Source: Thiotrichales bacterium (GTDB lineage: Bacteria > Pseudomonadota > Gammaproteobacteria > Francisellales > CACEW01). Taken from it: a stretch of 64,000 nucleotides of DNA. Location: NCBI GenBank assembly GCA_947478175.1, contig CANJUQ010000003.1, positions 62,001 to 126,000 of the forward strand. Direction: 5' to 3'. Under the pieces are notes generated by a model. It saw only the letters and a program-made list of their open reading frames with translations. It did no database searches and was not told where the DNA came from. Position 1 is the stretch's first letter; the number at the start of each line of letters is the position of its first letter. Of the stretch, positions 37,791-45,616 are shown in pieces. The position numbers were made by a program, and so were the translations under genes.

Positions 37791-38483
37791 TTAATACGAA
37801 AACCTCGATTGCACGACAGTCCCCAAGATTTTAACTTTCTTGTTTAAAACTTCTTGTTGTGCAGTAGCATTTGGATTAATGGAAATTAATATTTGATTGG
37901 GTCCATCAATTGATAGCTCTCTCAAAGTTGCCTCTTGAGTCTCTGGATACTGAACAACGACAAGGTCGCCATCTGAAGGGGTGACAGACGGATCAATAAT
38001 TAATAGTGAGCCTTTTGGAAATTTGTTTTCTAAAGCAGGTTTGCTGGAAAGCGCGTAAGTTTTTGCGCTGAATTTAATATCGACGACTGCCCATTTGTCC
38101 CAGTTAGTGGATGGGAGAGTGGCAATGAATTCTGGGTCTAAGCAATCAGCCCAAGAAATAACAGGAATCGCTTTTCCGCGTGGCGCATTGCCAGAATAAA
38201 AAGGCATGTCTTCTTGGCATAGGTCATTAATAGGGACTGAAAAATAATCTGCGAGAGATTTTAATGTTGAGATCCTAGGATCCGTTGTTTTTCCGGAAAA
38301 AATTTTATGAAGTGTTTGTTGGGGAATGCCAACTCGTCTGGACAGTTCGCATTCACTAATGCCTTGTTCGTTTAATAATCTATTTAAATTAGTAACAAGA
38401 GGCGCTTGTTGGGCAGCTTTGCCAGAGGTTTTATTTTTGGTTTTTTTAGCGGTATTCATAGTGGTCATGAGCTTATTTTCCAT
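37791..38483 (-). CDS. XRE family regulator with S24 peptidase-like domain
   Basis: A 230-residue LexA/CI-type regulator. An N-terminal low-complexity Thr/Lys stretch is followed by a Cro/CI helix-turn-helix (LNRLLNEQGISECELSRRVGIPQQTLHKIFSGKTTDPR, residues about 32-68) and a C-terminal S24 fold (KFPKGSLLIIDPSVTPSDGDLVVVQ). A Ser is available in YALSSKPALE, but the catalytic Lys position (TVKRL in LexA) reads TLREL, so self-cleavage is probably lost. It is divergent from the biosynthetic operon with 193 bp between them and is the obvious candidate for its regulator. Confidence 0.83.
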   Translation of the reverse strand: MENKLMTTMNTAKKTKNKTSGKAAQQAPLVTNLNRLLNEQGISECELSRRVGIPQQTLHKIFSGKTTDPRISTLKSLADYFSVPINDLCQEDMPFYSGNAPRGKAIPVISWADCLDPEFIATLPSTNWDKWAVVDIKFSAKTYALSSKPALENKFPKGSLLIIDPSVTPSDGDLVVVQYPETQEATLRELSIDGPNQILISINPNATAQQEVLNKKVKILGTVVQSRFSY

Positions 38484-38585
38484 TTTTATTTGTAAGTCAT
38501 ACGTATTTTGGTTTTTTATCGAGTGAATTACTAGTTATTTATTTAATTTTTATTTAAAAAATAAAAAAAGTTATTTATTTTTATC

Positions 38586-38647
38586 TTAAATAAATTTTAT
38601 TTAAATAATATGCTTGATATTAACTCTATAAGTAGTTAATAATTAAC
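38586..38647 (+). promoter_or_regulatory. Putative promoter and operators of the biosynthetic operon
   Basis: A sigma-70-like promoter, TTGATA (38614-38619) and AATAAT (38638-38643) with an 18-nt spacer, lies 33 nt before the first gene. A perfect dyad, GTTAAT-A-ATTAAC (38635-38647), covers the -10 box. A second perfect dyad with 9-nt arms, TTAAATAAA-T-TTTATTTAA (38586-38604), lies just upstream of the -35. Both would suit a dimeric XRE regulator. AT-rich dyads arise by chance more easily, so the second is weaker. Confidence 0.5.
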
Positions 38648-38676
38648 CTACAAGGTTTTTATTTTATTGGTTGTAA

Positions 38677-40014
38677 GTGAAAATAATGAATGTTTCGAGA
38701 AAAAGAATTTTTATAAACGCTATTAAGAAATTTGGTACGCCTATTTATCTTTATGAAGCCAGTCAATTGAGATCGAGCTTTTTTTCTTTGCGTGAAAGTT
38801 TCCCCAAAGAAGTTGATATTTTTTATTCTTTAAAGGCAAATCCTAATATCACTATTACAGATGAATTAAGACGTTTGGGTGCAGCGGCTGAAGTTTGTTC
38901 TTTAATTGAATTAAAAACGGCAGTACAAGCGGGGCACAGTCCAGAGAATATTATTTTTGTCGGTCCTGCAAAGTCTAAAGAAGAATTGAGTCTTTCTATC
39001 GAACTCGGGATTTACGCCATTGTTTGTGAGTCTTTTGAAGAGGTGGAAAGGATTGAAGCCTTAGCAAAGATTTATAATAAGCCAGTCAGTATTGCGTTTC
39101 GTATTAATCCTGAATTCGAATCAAAAAGTGCAATGCTCAAGATGGGTGGAAAACCTACTCAATTTGGGATTGACCAGGCCGAGTTTTTAAGTCGTTTTTC
39201 CTCGTATGTGAATCGAAAAAATATTATTTGCAAAGGGATTCATATTTATAACGGAACGCGAATTTTGGATCACGGAACAGTGATTGAAAATACCCAGAAC
39301 ATCTTGAGTTTTGCAGAGATGTTGCAGCAGAAATTTAAGATCGTTTTTCAGATGGTGGATTTCGGTGGTGGGCTCGGAATTGCTTATCATGAAGGCGAGC
39401 CTTCTTTGGATCTGGCCGCTCTACGCCAGGGGATTTCGCCAATTATTTCATCTTATCTAGATAAATTCCCAGGAACCCGTTTGATTCTTGAAAGTGGTCG
39501 TTTTTTAGTCGGCATGAGTGGAACGTTTATTTCTGAGATTCAATTTATTAAAAAATCTCAGGGAGAGAATTTTTTAGTCACTGACGGTGGTACTAATTGC
39601 CATATGGCTGCCGTGGGCATTGGATCTTTTGTTAAACGCAATTTTCCCATCAGTCTTTTATCTCAAGTATCTCAAGAAACGAGATCTAGTGAAGATCATG
39701 AAAATTATGAAAATCACCAGACTTACAATATTGCAGGTCCGCTCTGTACGCCGGGAGATTTGATTGCCAAAAAAGTCAATTTACCTGAGGCCAATGTTGG
39801 AGATTGGGTCTTGGTTCATCATTCAGGAGCCTATGGACCCACAGCCTCCCCGGTGCTTTTTTTAAGTCATGGATATCCCGCTGAAGCTTTAATTATCAGT
39901 GAGGAAGCTTATTTGATTCGAAGACCCGATGTGGCAGGCGATCTTTTAGGAAAACAAATTTTGATTTCGAGAAATTTAAATAAACAAATAGATAAATTAG
40001 GAGTCTTATCATGA
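38677..40014 (+). CDS. PLP-dependent decarboxylase (Orn/DAP/Arg type III fold)
   Basis: A 445-residue alanine-racemase-fold decarboxylase related to diaminopimelate decarboxylase. The PLP lysine is in DIFYSLKANPN (near residue 53), followed by GGGLGIAYHEG, the phosphate-binding LILESGRFLVG (EPGR in most relatives, here ESGR), and the dimer-contact GPLCTPGDLIA with the catalytic Cys, then HHSGAYGP. Housekeeping lysA would not be expected next to an acyl carrier protein. Closest precedents by logic are BtrK of butirosin synthesis, which decarboxylates a carrier-bound glutamyl unit, and the decarboxylases of exosortase-type clusters. Start GTG 38677 or ATG 38686. First gene of the operon, overlapping the ACP gene by 4 nt. 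Confidence 0.85.
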   Translation: MKIMNVSRKRIFINAIKKFGTPIYLYEASQLRSSFFSLRESFPKEVDIFYSLKANPNITITDELRRLGAAAEVCSLIELKTAVQAGHSPENIIFVGPAKSKEELSLSIELGIYAIVCESFEEVERIEALAKIYNKPVSIAFRINPEFESKSAMLKMGGKPTQFGIDQAEFLSRFSSYVNRKNIICKGIHIYNGTRILDHGTVIENTQNILSFAEMLQQKFKIVFQMVDFGGGLGIAYHEGEPSLDLAALRQGISPIISSYLDKFPGTRLILESGRFLVGMSGTFISEIQFIKKSQGENFLVTDGGTNCHMAAVGIGSFVKRNFPISLLSQVSQETRSSEDHENYENHQTYNIAGPLCTPGDLIAKKVNLPEANVGDWVLVHHSGAYGPTASPVLFLSHGYPAEALIISEEAYLIRRPDVAGDLLGKQILISRNLNKQIDKLGVLS

Positions 40015-40301
40015 GTAATTTTTCACCCGTCACTTTCGAGCATGTGAAGCAGTCGCTTGCAAGAGCATTGAAATTGCATTCAACGGAAAATCTCTATTTG
40101 CATACAAAACTAAAAGAAGATTTAGGACTGGATTCTATGACTTCTTTAACGTTTTTAATGGAACTTGAGAATGCGATTCAAGGGTTTTACGTAGATCCAG
40201 AAAGCTTGGAAATGGATGATCTTGAAACCATTGAATCCGTGTGTTGCTACGTTGCGGTACAGGCTCAGGTTCAAGTTCAGGTTGAGCAAAATGTTGCCTA
40301 A
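40011..40301 (+). CDS. Acyl/peptidyl carrier protein
   Basis: A 96-residue stand-alone carrier protein. The phosphopantetheine Ser is residue 42 in DLGLDSMTSLTFLMELE, the canonical DSx motif after helix I. The remainder follows the four-helix carrier pattern, ending in a Val/Gln low-complexity tail (VQAQVQVQVEQ), unlike typical ACPs. The ATG overlaps the decarboxylase stop (ATGA) and its end overlaps the next gene, so translation is coupled. It likely carries the amino acid or acyl intermediate handled by neighbouring enzymes. Confidence 0.9.
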   Translation: MSNFSPVTFEHVKQSLARALKLHSTENLYLHTKLKEDLGLDSMTSLTFLMELENAIQGFYVDPESLEMDDLETIESVCCYVAVQAQVQVQVEQNVA

Positions 40302-41217
40302 TATTTACCTGACAGGTTCCTATCTCAAATACTCAGAGCCCGAGCCGTTACGTAAACAACCTCGAGATTCTTTTACGAATTTTTATGCTGATTTGTTGGC
40401 GCTCAAAAATAGAGACTTGGATTATGAGTCTTTATTTTTGGGTGATCAGCTTAATTTTTCTGAATTAGGTGACCTGATTTTTCAAGACTTGGATTTGCAA
40501 AAAGTTTTAAAAAAATCTCAATTATTAACGTGTGCTTTTTGGTCCCATGAGTTTGATCAAGATCATGCGTGCGGAGCCTATTTCGTTGATAAATACCAAT
40601 TGTCAGCAACAGTGACTGATCTTACGGACTGTGGAAATCTTTCGCCATTTTTAGGCATGCATTCAATTGCAACTTATTTAATAAATCAAAATATAAATCA
40701 AAATATAAATCAAAATAAAAATCAAAATAAAAATTTTGAAAAAATCAAACAAGCCGTCTTACTGGTTCCAGAATCGACGACGATTCCTTACTCTAAAAAT
40801 GATGGCTATCCCGTGTTTGCCAACGCGCTTAAGTCAGGGGCCATGGCAATGAGTTTTAGCTCAACGCCTAGTGATAATGCTATTAGAGTTATGGCTATTG
40901 AAGTTGTTGAGACTAGTAAATCTGATGAATCTAATAAAAATTCTTTAGAGAAAATCTTAAAAAAATTACCGGCTTATCTGACCCGTGGGCAGATTAGTTT
41001 GCCTTTAGTTTTGAAAGAAAAATTTAATAAAAACAACTTATTTCCTGTTAGCTACCGGGCGTCCTCAGGATGTTTGTCCACTTGCGCTGAGATTCATCAT
41101 TTTTTTCATGACAGCCATAACAGTACTCAAGAGTTTTTGCTCTTGATTGAACAAAACATGGAATCTCCAGAGCTTATTTATGGTCTTTTACTGATTCGGG
41201 AGCAGCAGAATGTTTGA
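40291..41217 (+). CDS. Degenerate thiolase-fold (ketosynthase-like) protein
   Basis: About 308 residues. Weak but ordered resemblance to the thiolase/KAS fold: HACGAYFVDKYQLSATVTDLTDCGNLSPFLGMHSIATYL would be the nucleophile-elbow region with a possible Cys, KAVLLVPES the following strand, and LKSGAMAMSFSST the usual G-D-G-A-A region. Near the end, SYRASSGCLSTCAEIHHFF occupies the place of the Asn motif. The usual His and Asn are not clearly present, so it may be a non-catalytic partner or an acyltransferase. A 48-nt tandem repeat adds about 16 Asn/Gln/Ile/Lys residues after residue 130. The ATG at 40291 overlaps the ACP gene by 11 nt. Confidence 0.55.
   Translation: MLPNIYLTGSYLKYSEPEPLRKQPRDSFTNFYADLLALKNRDLDYESLFLGDQLNFSELGDLIFQDLDLQKVLKKSQLLTCAFWSHEFDQDHACGAYFVDKYQLSATVTDLTDCGNLSPFLGMHSIATYLINQNINQNINQNKNQNKNFEKIKQAVLLVPESTTIPYSKNDGYPVFANALKSGAMAMSFSSTPSDNAIRVMAIEVVETSKSDESNKNSLEKILKKLPAYLTRGQISLPLVLKEKFNKNNLFPVSYRASSGCLSTCAEIHHFFHDSHNSTQEFLLLIEQNMESPELIYGLLLIREQQNV
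40683..40730 (+). repeat. In-frame 12-nt tandem repeat
   Basis: Four consecutive 12-nt units (AAATCAAAATAT twice, then AAATCAAAATAA twice) inside the thiolase-like gene, read as repeats of Asn-Gln-Asn-Ile/Lys. Frame is preserved. Confidence 0.95.
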
Positions 41218-41824
41218 TAGTGTTGACTATGAGCCGTTTAATTTTAATTTTGATTGGAATGATTTACTGGAGAAGCATGAGGCTCAAGCCAGCTTATTGC
41301 ATCGAAAAGGTGTCTTTATTGCCAGTCAAGAACAATTGAGCCAGTACAAGAATTCAGCTTCGAGTCTTGATTATATTCTTGTAGAAGATTGGATTTTAGA
41401 AAGTAAAAATTTTTCTCTTGGAAAATTTAAGAGTGTTGAGAATTTAAATTTATATTTAAATTTATTTTCTATGAAAACAAGCTTTCTTCAGGACTTATTA
41501 CAGCGTGAAGTGGATTGGTTACTTCGTTTTGAAAAAACAGTTTTTTTACATTTGAAAAATCGTATTTCTGAAGGGGTTTCTATTTTAAAAAATGACGCAG
41601 TCAAGATTTTATTTGCTGAATTTTCGGGGTTAATTTTTGAAATAAATACGCTGGTTAAACTTCAAGAAATATCTCAGTCTCTTGTGGGCGAGAAAATACT
41701 TTTAGCCGCCAATATTCTCGCAAAATTGGCGGGTGGCCGAGCATTTTTACAAGATTCTATTATTGAGATGCGATGGTTTTTTAGTCTCTTAGATCAGATT
41801 TATTTAAGAGGAGAATTTTCATGA
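41210..41824 (+). CDS. Acyl-CoA dehydrogenase C-terminal-like helper protein
   Basis: A 204-residue, largely helical protein. The last 60 residues (QSLVGEKILLAANILAKLAGGRAFLQDSIIEMRWFFSLLDQIYL) resemble the C-terminal helical bundle of acyl-CoA dehydrogenases, where a LxxLGGxGF motif occurs. No flavin-binding middle domain and no catalytic Glu are present, so it is probably not active alone. Gene overlap on both sides (8 nt with the thiolase-like gene, 4 nt with the full dehydrogenase) suggests a stoichiometric complex with the dehydrogenase. Identity as a split or duplicated ACAD domain is inference. Confidence 0.55.
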   Translation: MFDSVDYEPFNFNFDWNDLLEKHEAQASLLHRKGVFIASQEQLSQYKNSASSLDYILVEDWILESKNFSLGKFKSVENLNLYLNLFSMKTSFLQDLLQREVDWLLRFEKTVFLHLKNRISEGVSILKNDAVKILFAEFSGLIFEINTLVKLQEISQSLVGEKILLAANILAKLAGGRAFLQDSIIEMRWFFSLLDQIYLRGEFS

Positions 41825-42939
41825 ATAAATTTATTTCGTCAGAGCAGCGTTACGGTGAAAAATTATCCAGTGATGCAATATTTTTTCGCTCGATTGCATT
41901 GGAAATTGATAATAATCCGGATTCGATTGAAAATTATTTTGAGCATCCTGCGATTTCTCCCCTTGCACATGATCTTGCTTTTACTTGCTTAGATCGGGTG
42001 AAATTTGTTGAAGCTTTAAGTTACGGAGATCCTGGCGTATTAATCGCGTGTCCAGGGCCTGCGCTGGCTGGATTAATGGTTCAGCAATTAGGCAATGACT
42101 CACAAAAAGAAGATTTTTTTGGTTTTGTTTCTAGGGAAAAAGCCAGAACATTTTTAGCTGTCACAGAGCCCAATAAAGGTTCGGATGCAGGAATGATGCA
42201 AACACGCTTGCTGCCTGGAAAAACTAAAAATAGCTTTTTGATCGAGGGTGAAAAATGGCTAGTTGGACATGGGGCGACGGGCTTAAGTGGAGTTTTGGTC
42301 GCGCGGAGGGCAGAAGGGCCTTTAGGAATTTGTGCCGTGCTTTTAGGTCCTGAAGATTTAAAACAAGTCGACCAAGTCCACCGAGAAAAATTAAAAATGA
42401 TTGGTTTGCGAGGTGCTCAAATCTCCAGAATGCGTTTTGATCAATTAGAAATCTCTGCGGATAAAATTCTTGGGCATCATTTAAGCCCTATGAATCGAGG
42501 CATGATGGCCTTGATTAAAACTTTTAATGAAATGCGCCCCGGGGTTGCGGCTTTTGCAGTCGGTCAGGCCCAGGCCATGTTGGATTACGCGGTGCTTTAT
42601 TTAGATATCAATACGGCGGGACGAATTTTATTAAATCGATTAAATCTTGAACTTCATGGGGTGAGAGATCTGCTGCATCACGCAGCGTGGGAAATTATTC
42701 GTAATCCTATGGATGGCTCAAAGTCTTCTTTGGCAAAACTTCGATCGACTCACATGATTGAAAAAATTGCTAATGCCATTCTTCAAGTCTCAGACCAGAG
42801 TGTTTTTGTGGATCATCCTTTGATTCGCAAATGGAGTCGAGATGCCTTTGCCTATGAGTACATGGAGGGGACATCCATTATTCAAATGAAGAATATCTAT
42901 CAGGGTTTGGTCCATCAAAAATATAGAAATATGGCGTAA
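41821..42939 (+). CDS. Acyl-CoA dehydrogenase family flavoprotein
   Basis: A 372-residue FAD enzyme that would introduce an alpha,beta double bond in a CoA- or carrier-bound acyl group. The signature FLAVTEPNKGSDAGMMQTRL (near residue 115), the FAD-contact EKWLVGHGATG, and the LGLRG-type MIGLRGAQISRMRFDQLEI are present. The catalytic Glu is placed in YEYMEGTSIIQMKNIY near residue 348. In specialised clusters, such enzymes oxidise carrier-bound prolyl or acyl units. The start overlaps the helper protein stop (ATGA). No electron-transfer flavoprotein genes are nearby. Confidence 0.88.
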   Translation: MNKFISSEQRYGEKLSSDAIFFRSIALEIDNNPDSIENYFEHPAISPLAHDLAFTCLDRVKFVEALSYGDPGVLIACPGPALAGLMVQQLGNDSQKEDFFGFVSREKARTFLAVTEPNKGSDAGMMQTRLLPGKTKNSFLIEGEKWLVGHGATGLSGVLVARRAEGPLGICAVLLGPEDLKQVDQVHREKLKMIGLRGAQISRMRFDQLEISADKILGHHLSPMNRGMMALIKTFNEMRPGVAAFAVGQAQAMLDYAVLYLDINTAGRILLNRLNLELHGVRDLLHHAAWEIIRNPMDGSKSSLAKLRSTHMIEKIANAILQVSDQSVFVDHPLIRKWSRDAFAYEYMEGTSIIQMKNIYQGLVHQKYRNMA

Positions 42940-42948
42940 ATAAAATCT

Positions 42949-44532
42949 ATGAAAAATTATTTAACTCAAGTGTGGCAATTATTAAAAAATAGCCAGAGTG
43001 AAGCTCCTCATAAAACAGCATTGATTTGTGGAAAATCGGCATTGACCTATGAACAAATCTTTCAAGCCTCTCAAGGATTGGCAAAGTTATTAGCAGACTG
43101 TGGGGTTCGTCGTTCAGATCGAGTGGTTATTTTCTCTGGCAATACCGTGGACTCTGTTTTGGCGTATTGGGCGGCGCAATTTTTAGGGGCCGTCGCATGT
43201 GTGATTCACCCTGAAACCTTGCCTGAAAAATTTAGGTATATTTTGGAAGATTCTGAAGCGAAAGTGTTTATTCAGAGTGATGCTATTTGGGATTCAAATT
43301 CTCGAAAGATTTTAAATTTGTTTAATTTAGATTTGCTTTTAAATAATTTTATAAATTTTAAAAATACCAAAAGCTGTCCAGTTTTAGATCCAGTTTTAGA
43401 TATTGATTTATCTATGATCATGTACACCTCTGGATCTACTGGGGAGCCAAAAGGCGTGATGTTAACTCAGCGAAATGTTTTAGCCGCCTGCTATGGAATT
43501 AATACTTATTTGGGGCATAGCAATAAAGATATTATTGCCAGTGTTTTGCCGATTTCTTTTGACTATGGGCTATATCAAATGATCATGGCTTTCTCAGTCG
43601 GCGCAACGCTTATTTTAGAAAAAGATTTTGTCTTGCCATTTAAATTTTTACAAAAAATTGAAAAATATCAGGCGACGATTGTCCCCTTGGTTCCCAGCAT
43701 GGTGCCTATTTTAAAAACTAATTTGCTTAAACATCCGTTTTTCATGAATTCAGTCAGAGCGGTGACAAATACAGGGGCAGCATTAACGGGAAAAAATATC
43801 AAAGAGATTTTGGAGATTTTTTCTGCTGCGCAACTTTTTTCTATGTATGGCTTAACAGAATGTAAGCGTTGTACTTATTTGCCGCCTGAGGATCTATTTC
43901 GTAAAGCAGGAAGTGTCGGTAAAGCGATTCCAGGAACAGAGATGTGGATTGCTGATGCGCTGGGTAAAAGATTGCCTCCCAATACCGTCGGGCAGTTGGT
44001 TATTCGAGGGGCAACGGTGATGAAAGGCTATTGGAAGAAGCCAGAAAAAACGGAAGAGCGTTTAAAAAATGGCCTCTTGCCTCAAGAAAAATTGCTATAT
44101 ACCGGGGATCAATGTTTTATCGACGAAGAGGGTTATTTATTTTTCCAGGGTCGCATGGATGAGATCTTGAAAATTAGAGGTATGAAAGTGTCACCTAGGG
44201 AAATCGAAGAAGTGCTATCCAATTGTCCTGGAGTAAAAGAAGCAGTGGCCATTGGGATCGACGATGAGGATCAAGGACAGCTTTTATATTTATTTATTTC
44301 TTTAGAGTCTTCAATAGATTCCTCAGGAGATTCTTCAGGAGAATTTTCAGCAGATTTTCATGAAAAAATCATTAAAAAATATGTCCAAGAAAATTTAGCT
44401 TCACATAGTCAGCCTCATGAAATTATGATCATCGATGAGCTTCCAAAGACGGGAAATGGAAAAATCGATCGTTTGAAATTGAAAGAATTAAAAGGCTTAT
44501 CAAAATCAAAAGCTCATGCCATTGAAGTTTAA
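42949..44532 (+). CDS. AMP-forming acyl ligase
   Basis: A 527-residue adenylate-forming enzyme. P-loop MYTSGSTGEPKGVMLT (near residue 160), A5 motif LFSMYGLTECKRCTYLPPE, A7 YTGDQCFIDEEGYLFFQGRMDEILKIRG, and the A10 Lys in PKTGNGKIDRLKLKEL. The GLTECKR sequence is unlike NRPS adenylation domains and resembles acyl ligases found with carrier proteins and PLP decarboxylases in exosortase-A loci; no exosortase or PEP-CTERM gene is visible. It probably loads a carboxylic acid onto CoA or the ACP. A Ser/Asp/Gly-rich run sits near residue 450. It follows the dehydrogenase gene after 9 nt. Confidence 0.87.
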   Translation: MKNYLTQVWQLLKNSQSEAPHKTALICGKSALTYEQIFQASQGLAKLLADCGVRRSDRVVIFSGNTVDSVLAYWAAQFLGAVACVIHPETLPEKFRYILEDSEAKVFIQSDAIWDSNSRKILNLFNLDLLLNNFINFKNTKSCPVLDPVLDIDLSMIMYTSGSTGEPKGVMLTQRNVLAACYGINTYLGHSNKDIIASVLPISFDYGLYQMIMAFSVGATLILEKDFVLPFKFLQKIEKYQATIVPLVPSMVPILKTNLLKHPFFMNSVRAVTNTGAALTGKNIKEILEIFSAAQLFSMYGLTECKRCTYLPPEDLFRKAGSVGKAIPGTEMWIADALGKRLPPNTVGQLVIRGATVMKGYWKKPEKTEERLKNGLLPQEKLLYTGDQCFIDEEGYLFFQGRMDEILKIRGMKVSPREIEEVLSNCPGVKEAVAIGIDDEDQGQLLYLFISLESSIDSSGDSSGEFSADFHEKIIKKYVQENLASHSQPHEIMIIDELPKTGNGKIDRLKLKELKGLSKSKAHAIEV

Positions 44533-44541
44533 ATTAGTAAC

Positions 44542-45612
44542 ATGGAGAAACCTGTGAAATTTTCTTTTAGGTCAAAAAGCCCGGCTATTTTTCTGGCTGT
44601 TGGTGCCCTGGTTGTCATGCTGATTATTATTTTTGGATTGGCAAAATTTTTTCATCATGCTTCGCTAAAAACAGGTATGCCTCCTCCTGTGAGTGTGCAA
44701 ATAGCACAGGCTCAATCCAGCGTCTGGACAGATAGTTTAAGCGTGATTGGGAATCTGACAGCTACTTCAGGGGTGGATATTTCCTCTCAAGTTGCAGGGA
44801 CCGTGGATAGTATTAATTTCCAATCGGGGCAAAGGGTACAGAAGGGTGATTTATTACTGAGTTTAGAGTCTAAAAATGAACAAGATATTGTCCAGGAAGA
44901 TGAGGCAAAAGTAGCTTTAGCCAAAGTTTCTTTTATGCGTGATGCAGAGCTCTTAAAATCCAATGCAGTATCAAAATCAGACTATGACACTAAGTACTAT
45001 GATTTAGCGCAAGCAGAGGCGGAATTAGCTCAAGCACAAGTGGATTTACAGCATCATGAGATTCGAGCGCCCTTTACTGGAAACTTAGGAATTTCAGAAG
45101 TGAATCTAGGGCAATATCTTTCGCCTGGAACACCGATTGTGACGCTGCAACAGCTCACGCCCCTCTATGTAGATTTTAATATTCCAGAGACTGCGTATTT
45201 GAATATCGCGGTGGGTGGAATTTTTTCTTTTCAGGGAAATAATTCTACAGGAAAAATTGTGGCTATTAATTCAAAGGCAGATGCTTCGACACGACTGATT
45301 TCTGTCAGAGGTGAAATTGATAATACGGATCTTAAATTACTTCCTGGAATGTTCGGACTGGTTATTTTACCCACGTCTAAAACTCAAGCCGTTGTGTCAG
45401 TACCAAAAACCAGTTTGGCTTATAGCCCGATGGGAACCTCTGTGTTTTTGGTGAAAGACGGTGTCGCGACAGAGAGGCTAGTCGTAGTGATTGCTTCAGA
45501 ACAAGACCAAGCGTTTATTACCGGAATTCAACCCAAGGATCAGGTAGTGAGCTTAGGCACTCAAGGTCTGTATGACGGTGCTGTTGTGAAAATCGTGAAA
45601 GAGGAAAATTAG
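44542..45612 (+). CDS. RND efflux periplasmic adaptor (MFP)
   Basis: A 356-residue membrane fusion protein that links an RND pump to an outer-membrane channel. An N-terminal signal-anchor (residues about 13-35, PAIFLAVGALVVMLIIIFGLA) precedes the biotinyl-lipoyl half motif (GTVDSINFQSGQRVQKGDLLLSL), a short alpha-hairpin (EDEAKVALAKVSFMRDAELL..), the returning half motif (IRAPFTGNLGISEVNLGQYLSPG) and beta-barrel. No lipobox Cys is seen. It pairs with the pump gene 4 nt downstream. No outer-membrane TolC-type gene is in the cluster. Confidence 0.92.
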   Translation: MEKPVKFSFRSKSPAIFLAVGALVVMLIIIFGLAKFFHHASLKTGMPPPVSVQIAQAQSSVWTDSLSVIGNLTATSGVDISSQVAGTVDSINFQSGQRVQKGDLLLSLESKNEQDIVQEDEAKVALAKVSFMRDAELLKSNAVSKSDYDTKYYDLAQAEAELAQAQVDLQHHEIRAPFTGNLGISEVNLGQYLSPGTPIVTLQQLTPLYVDFNIPETAYLNIAVGGIFSFQGNNSTGKIVAINSKADASTRLISVRGEIDNTDLKLLPGMFGLVILPTSKTQAVVSVPKTSLAYSPMGTSVFLVKDGVATERLVVVIASEQDQAFITGIQPKDQVVSLGTQGLYDGAVVKIVKEEN

Positions 45613-45616
45613 TATC

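Noticed and set aside
38677..40014. Housekeeping lysA
   Set aside because: Fold matches, but the gene is translationally coupled to an ACP, and the EPGR motif is altered; a pathway-specific decarboxylase is more likely, although lysA activity cannot be excluded.
42949..44532. Exosortase-A/PEP-CTERM locus suggested by the acyl ligase, ACP and PLP decarboxylase
   Set aside because: No exosortase, PEP-CTERM protein or glycan genes are present, and the adenylation enzyme, racemase, RND pump and transglutaminase do not belong to that system.
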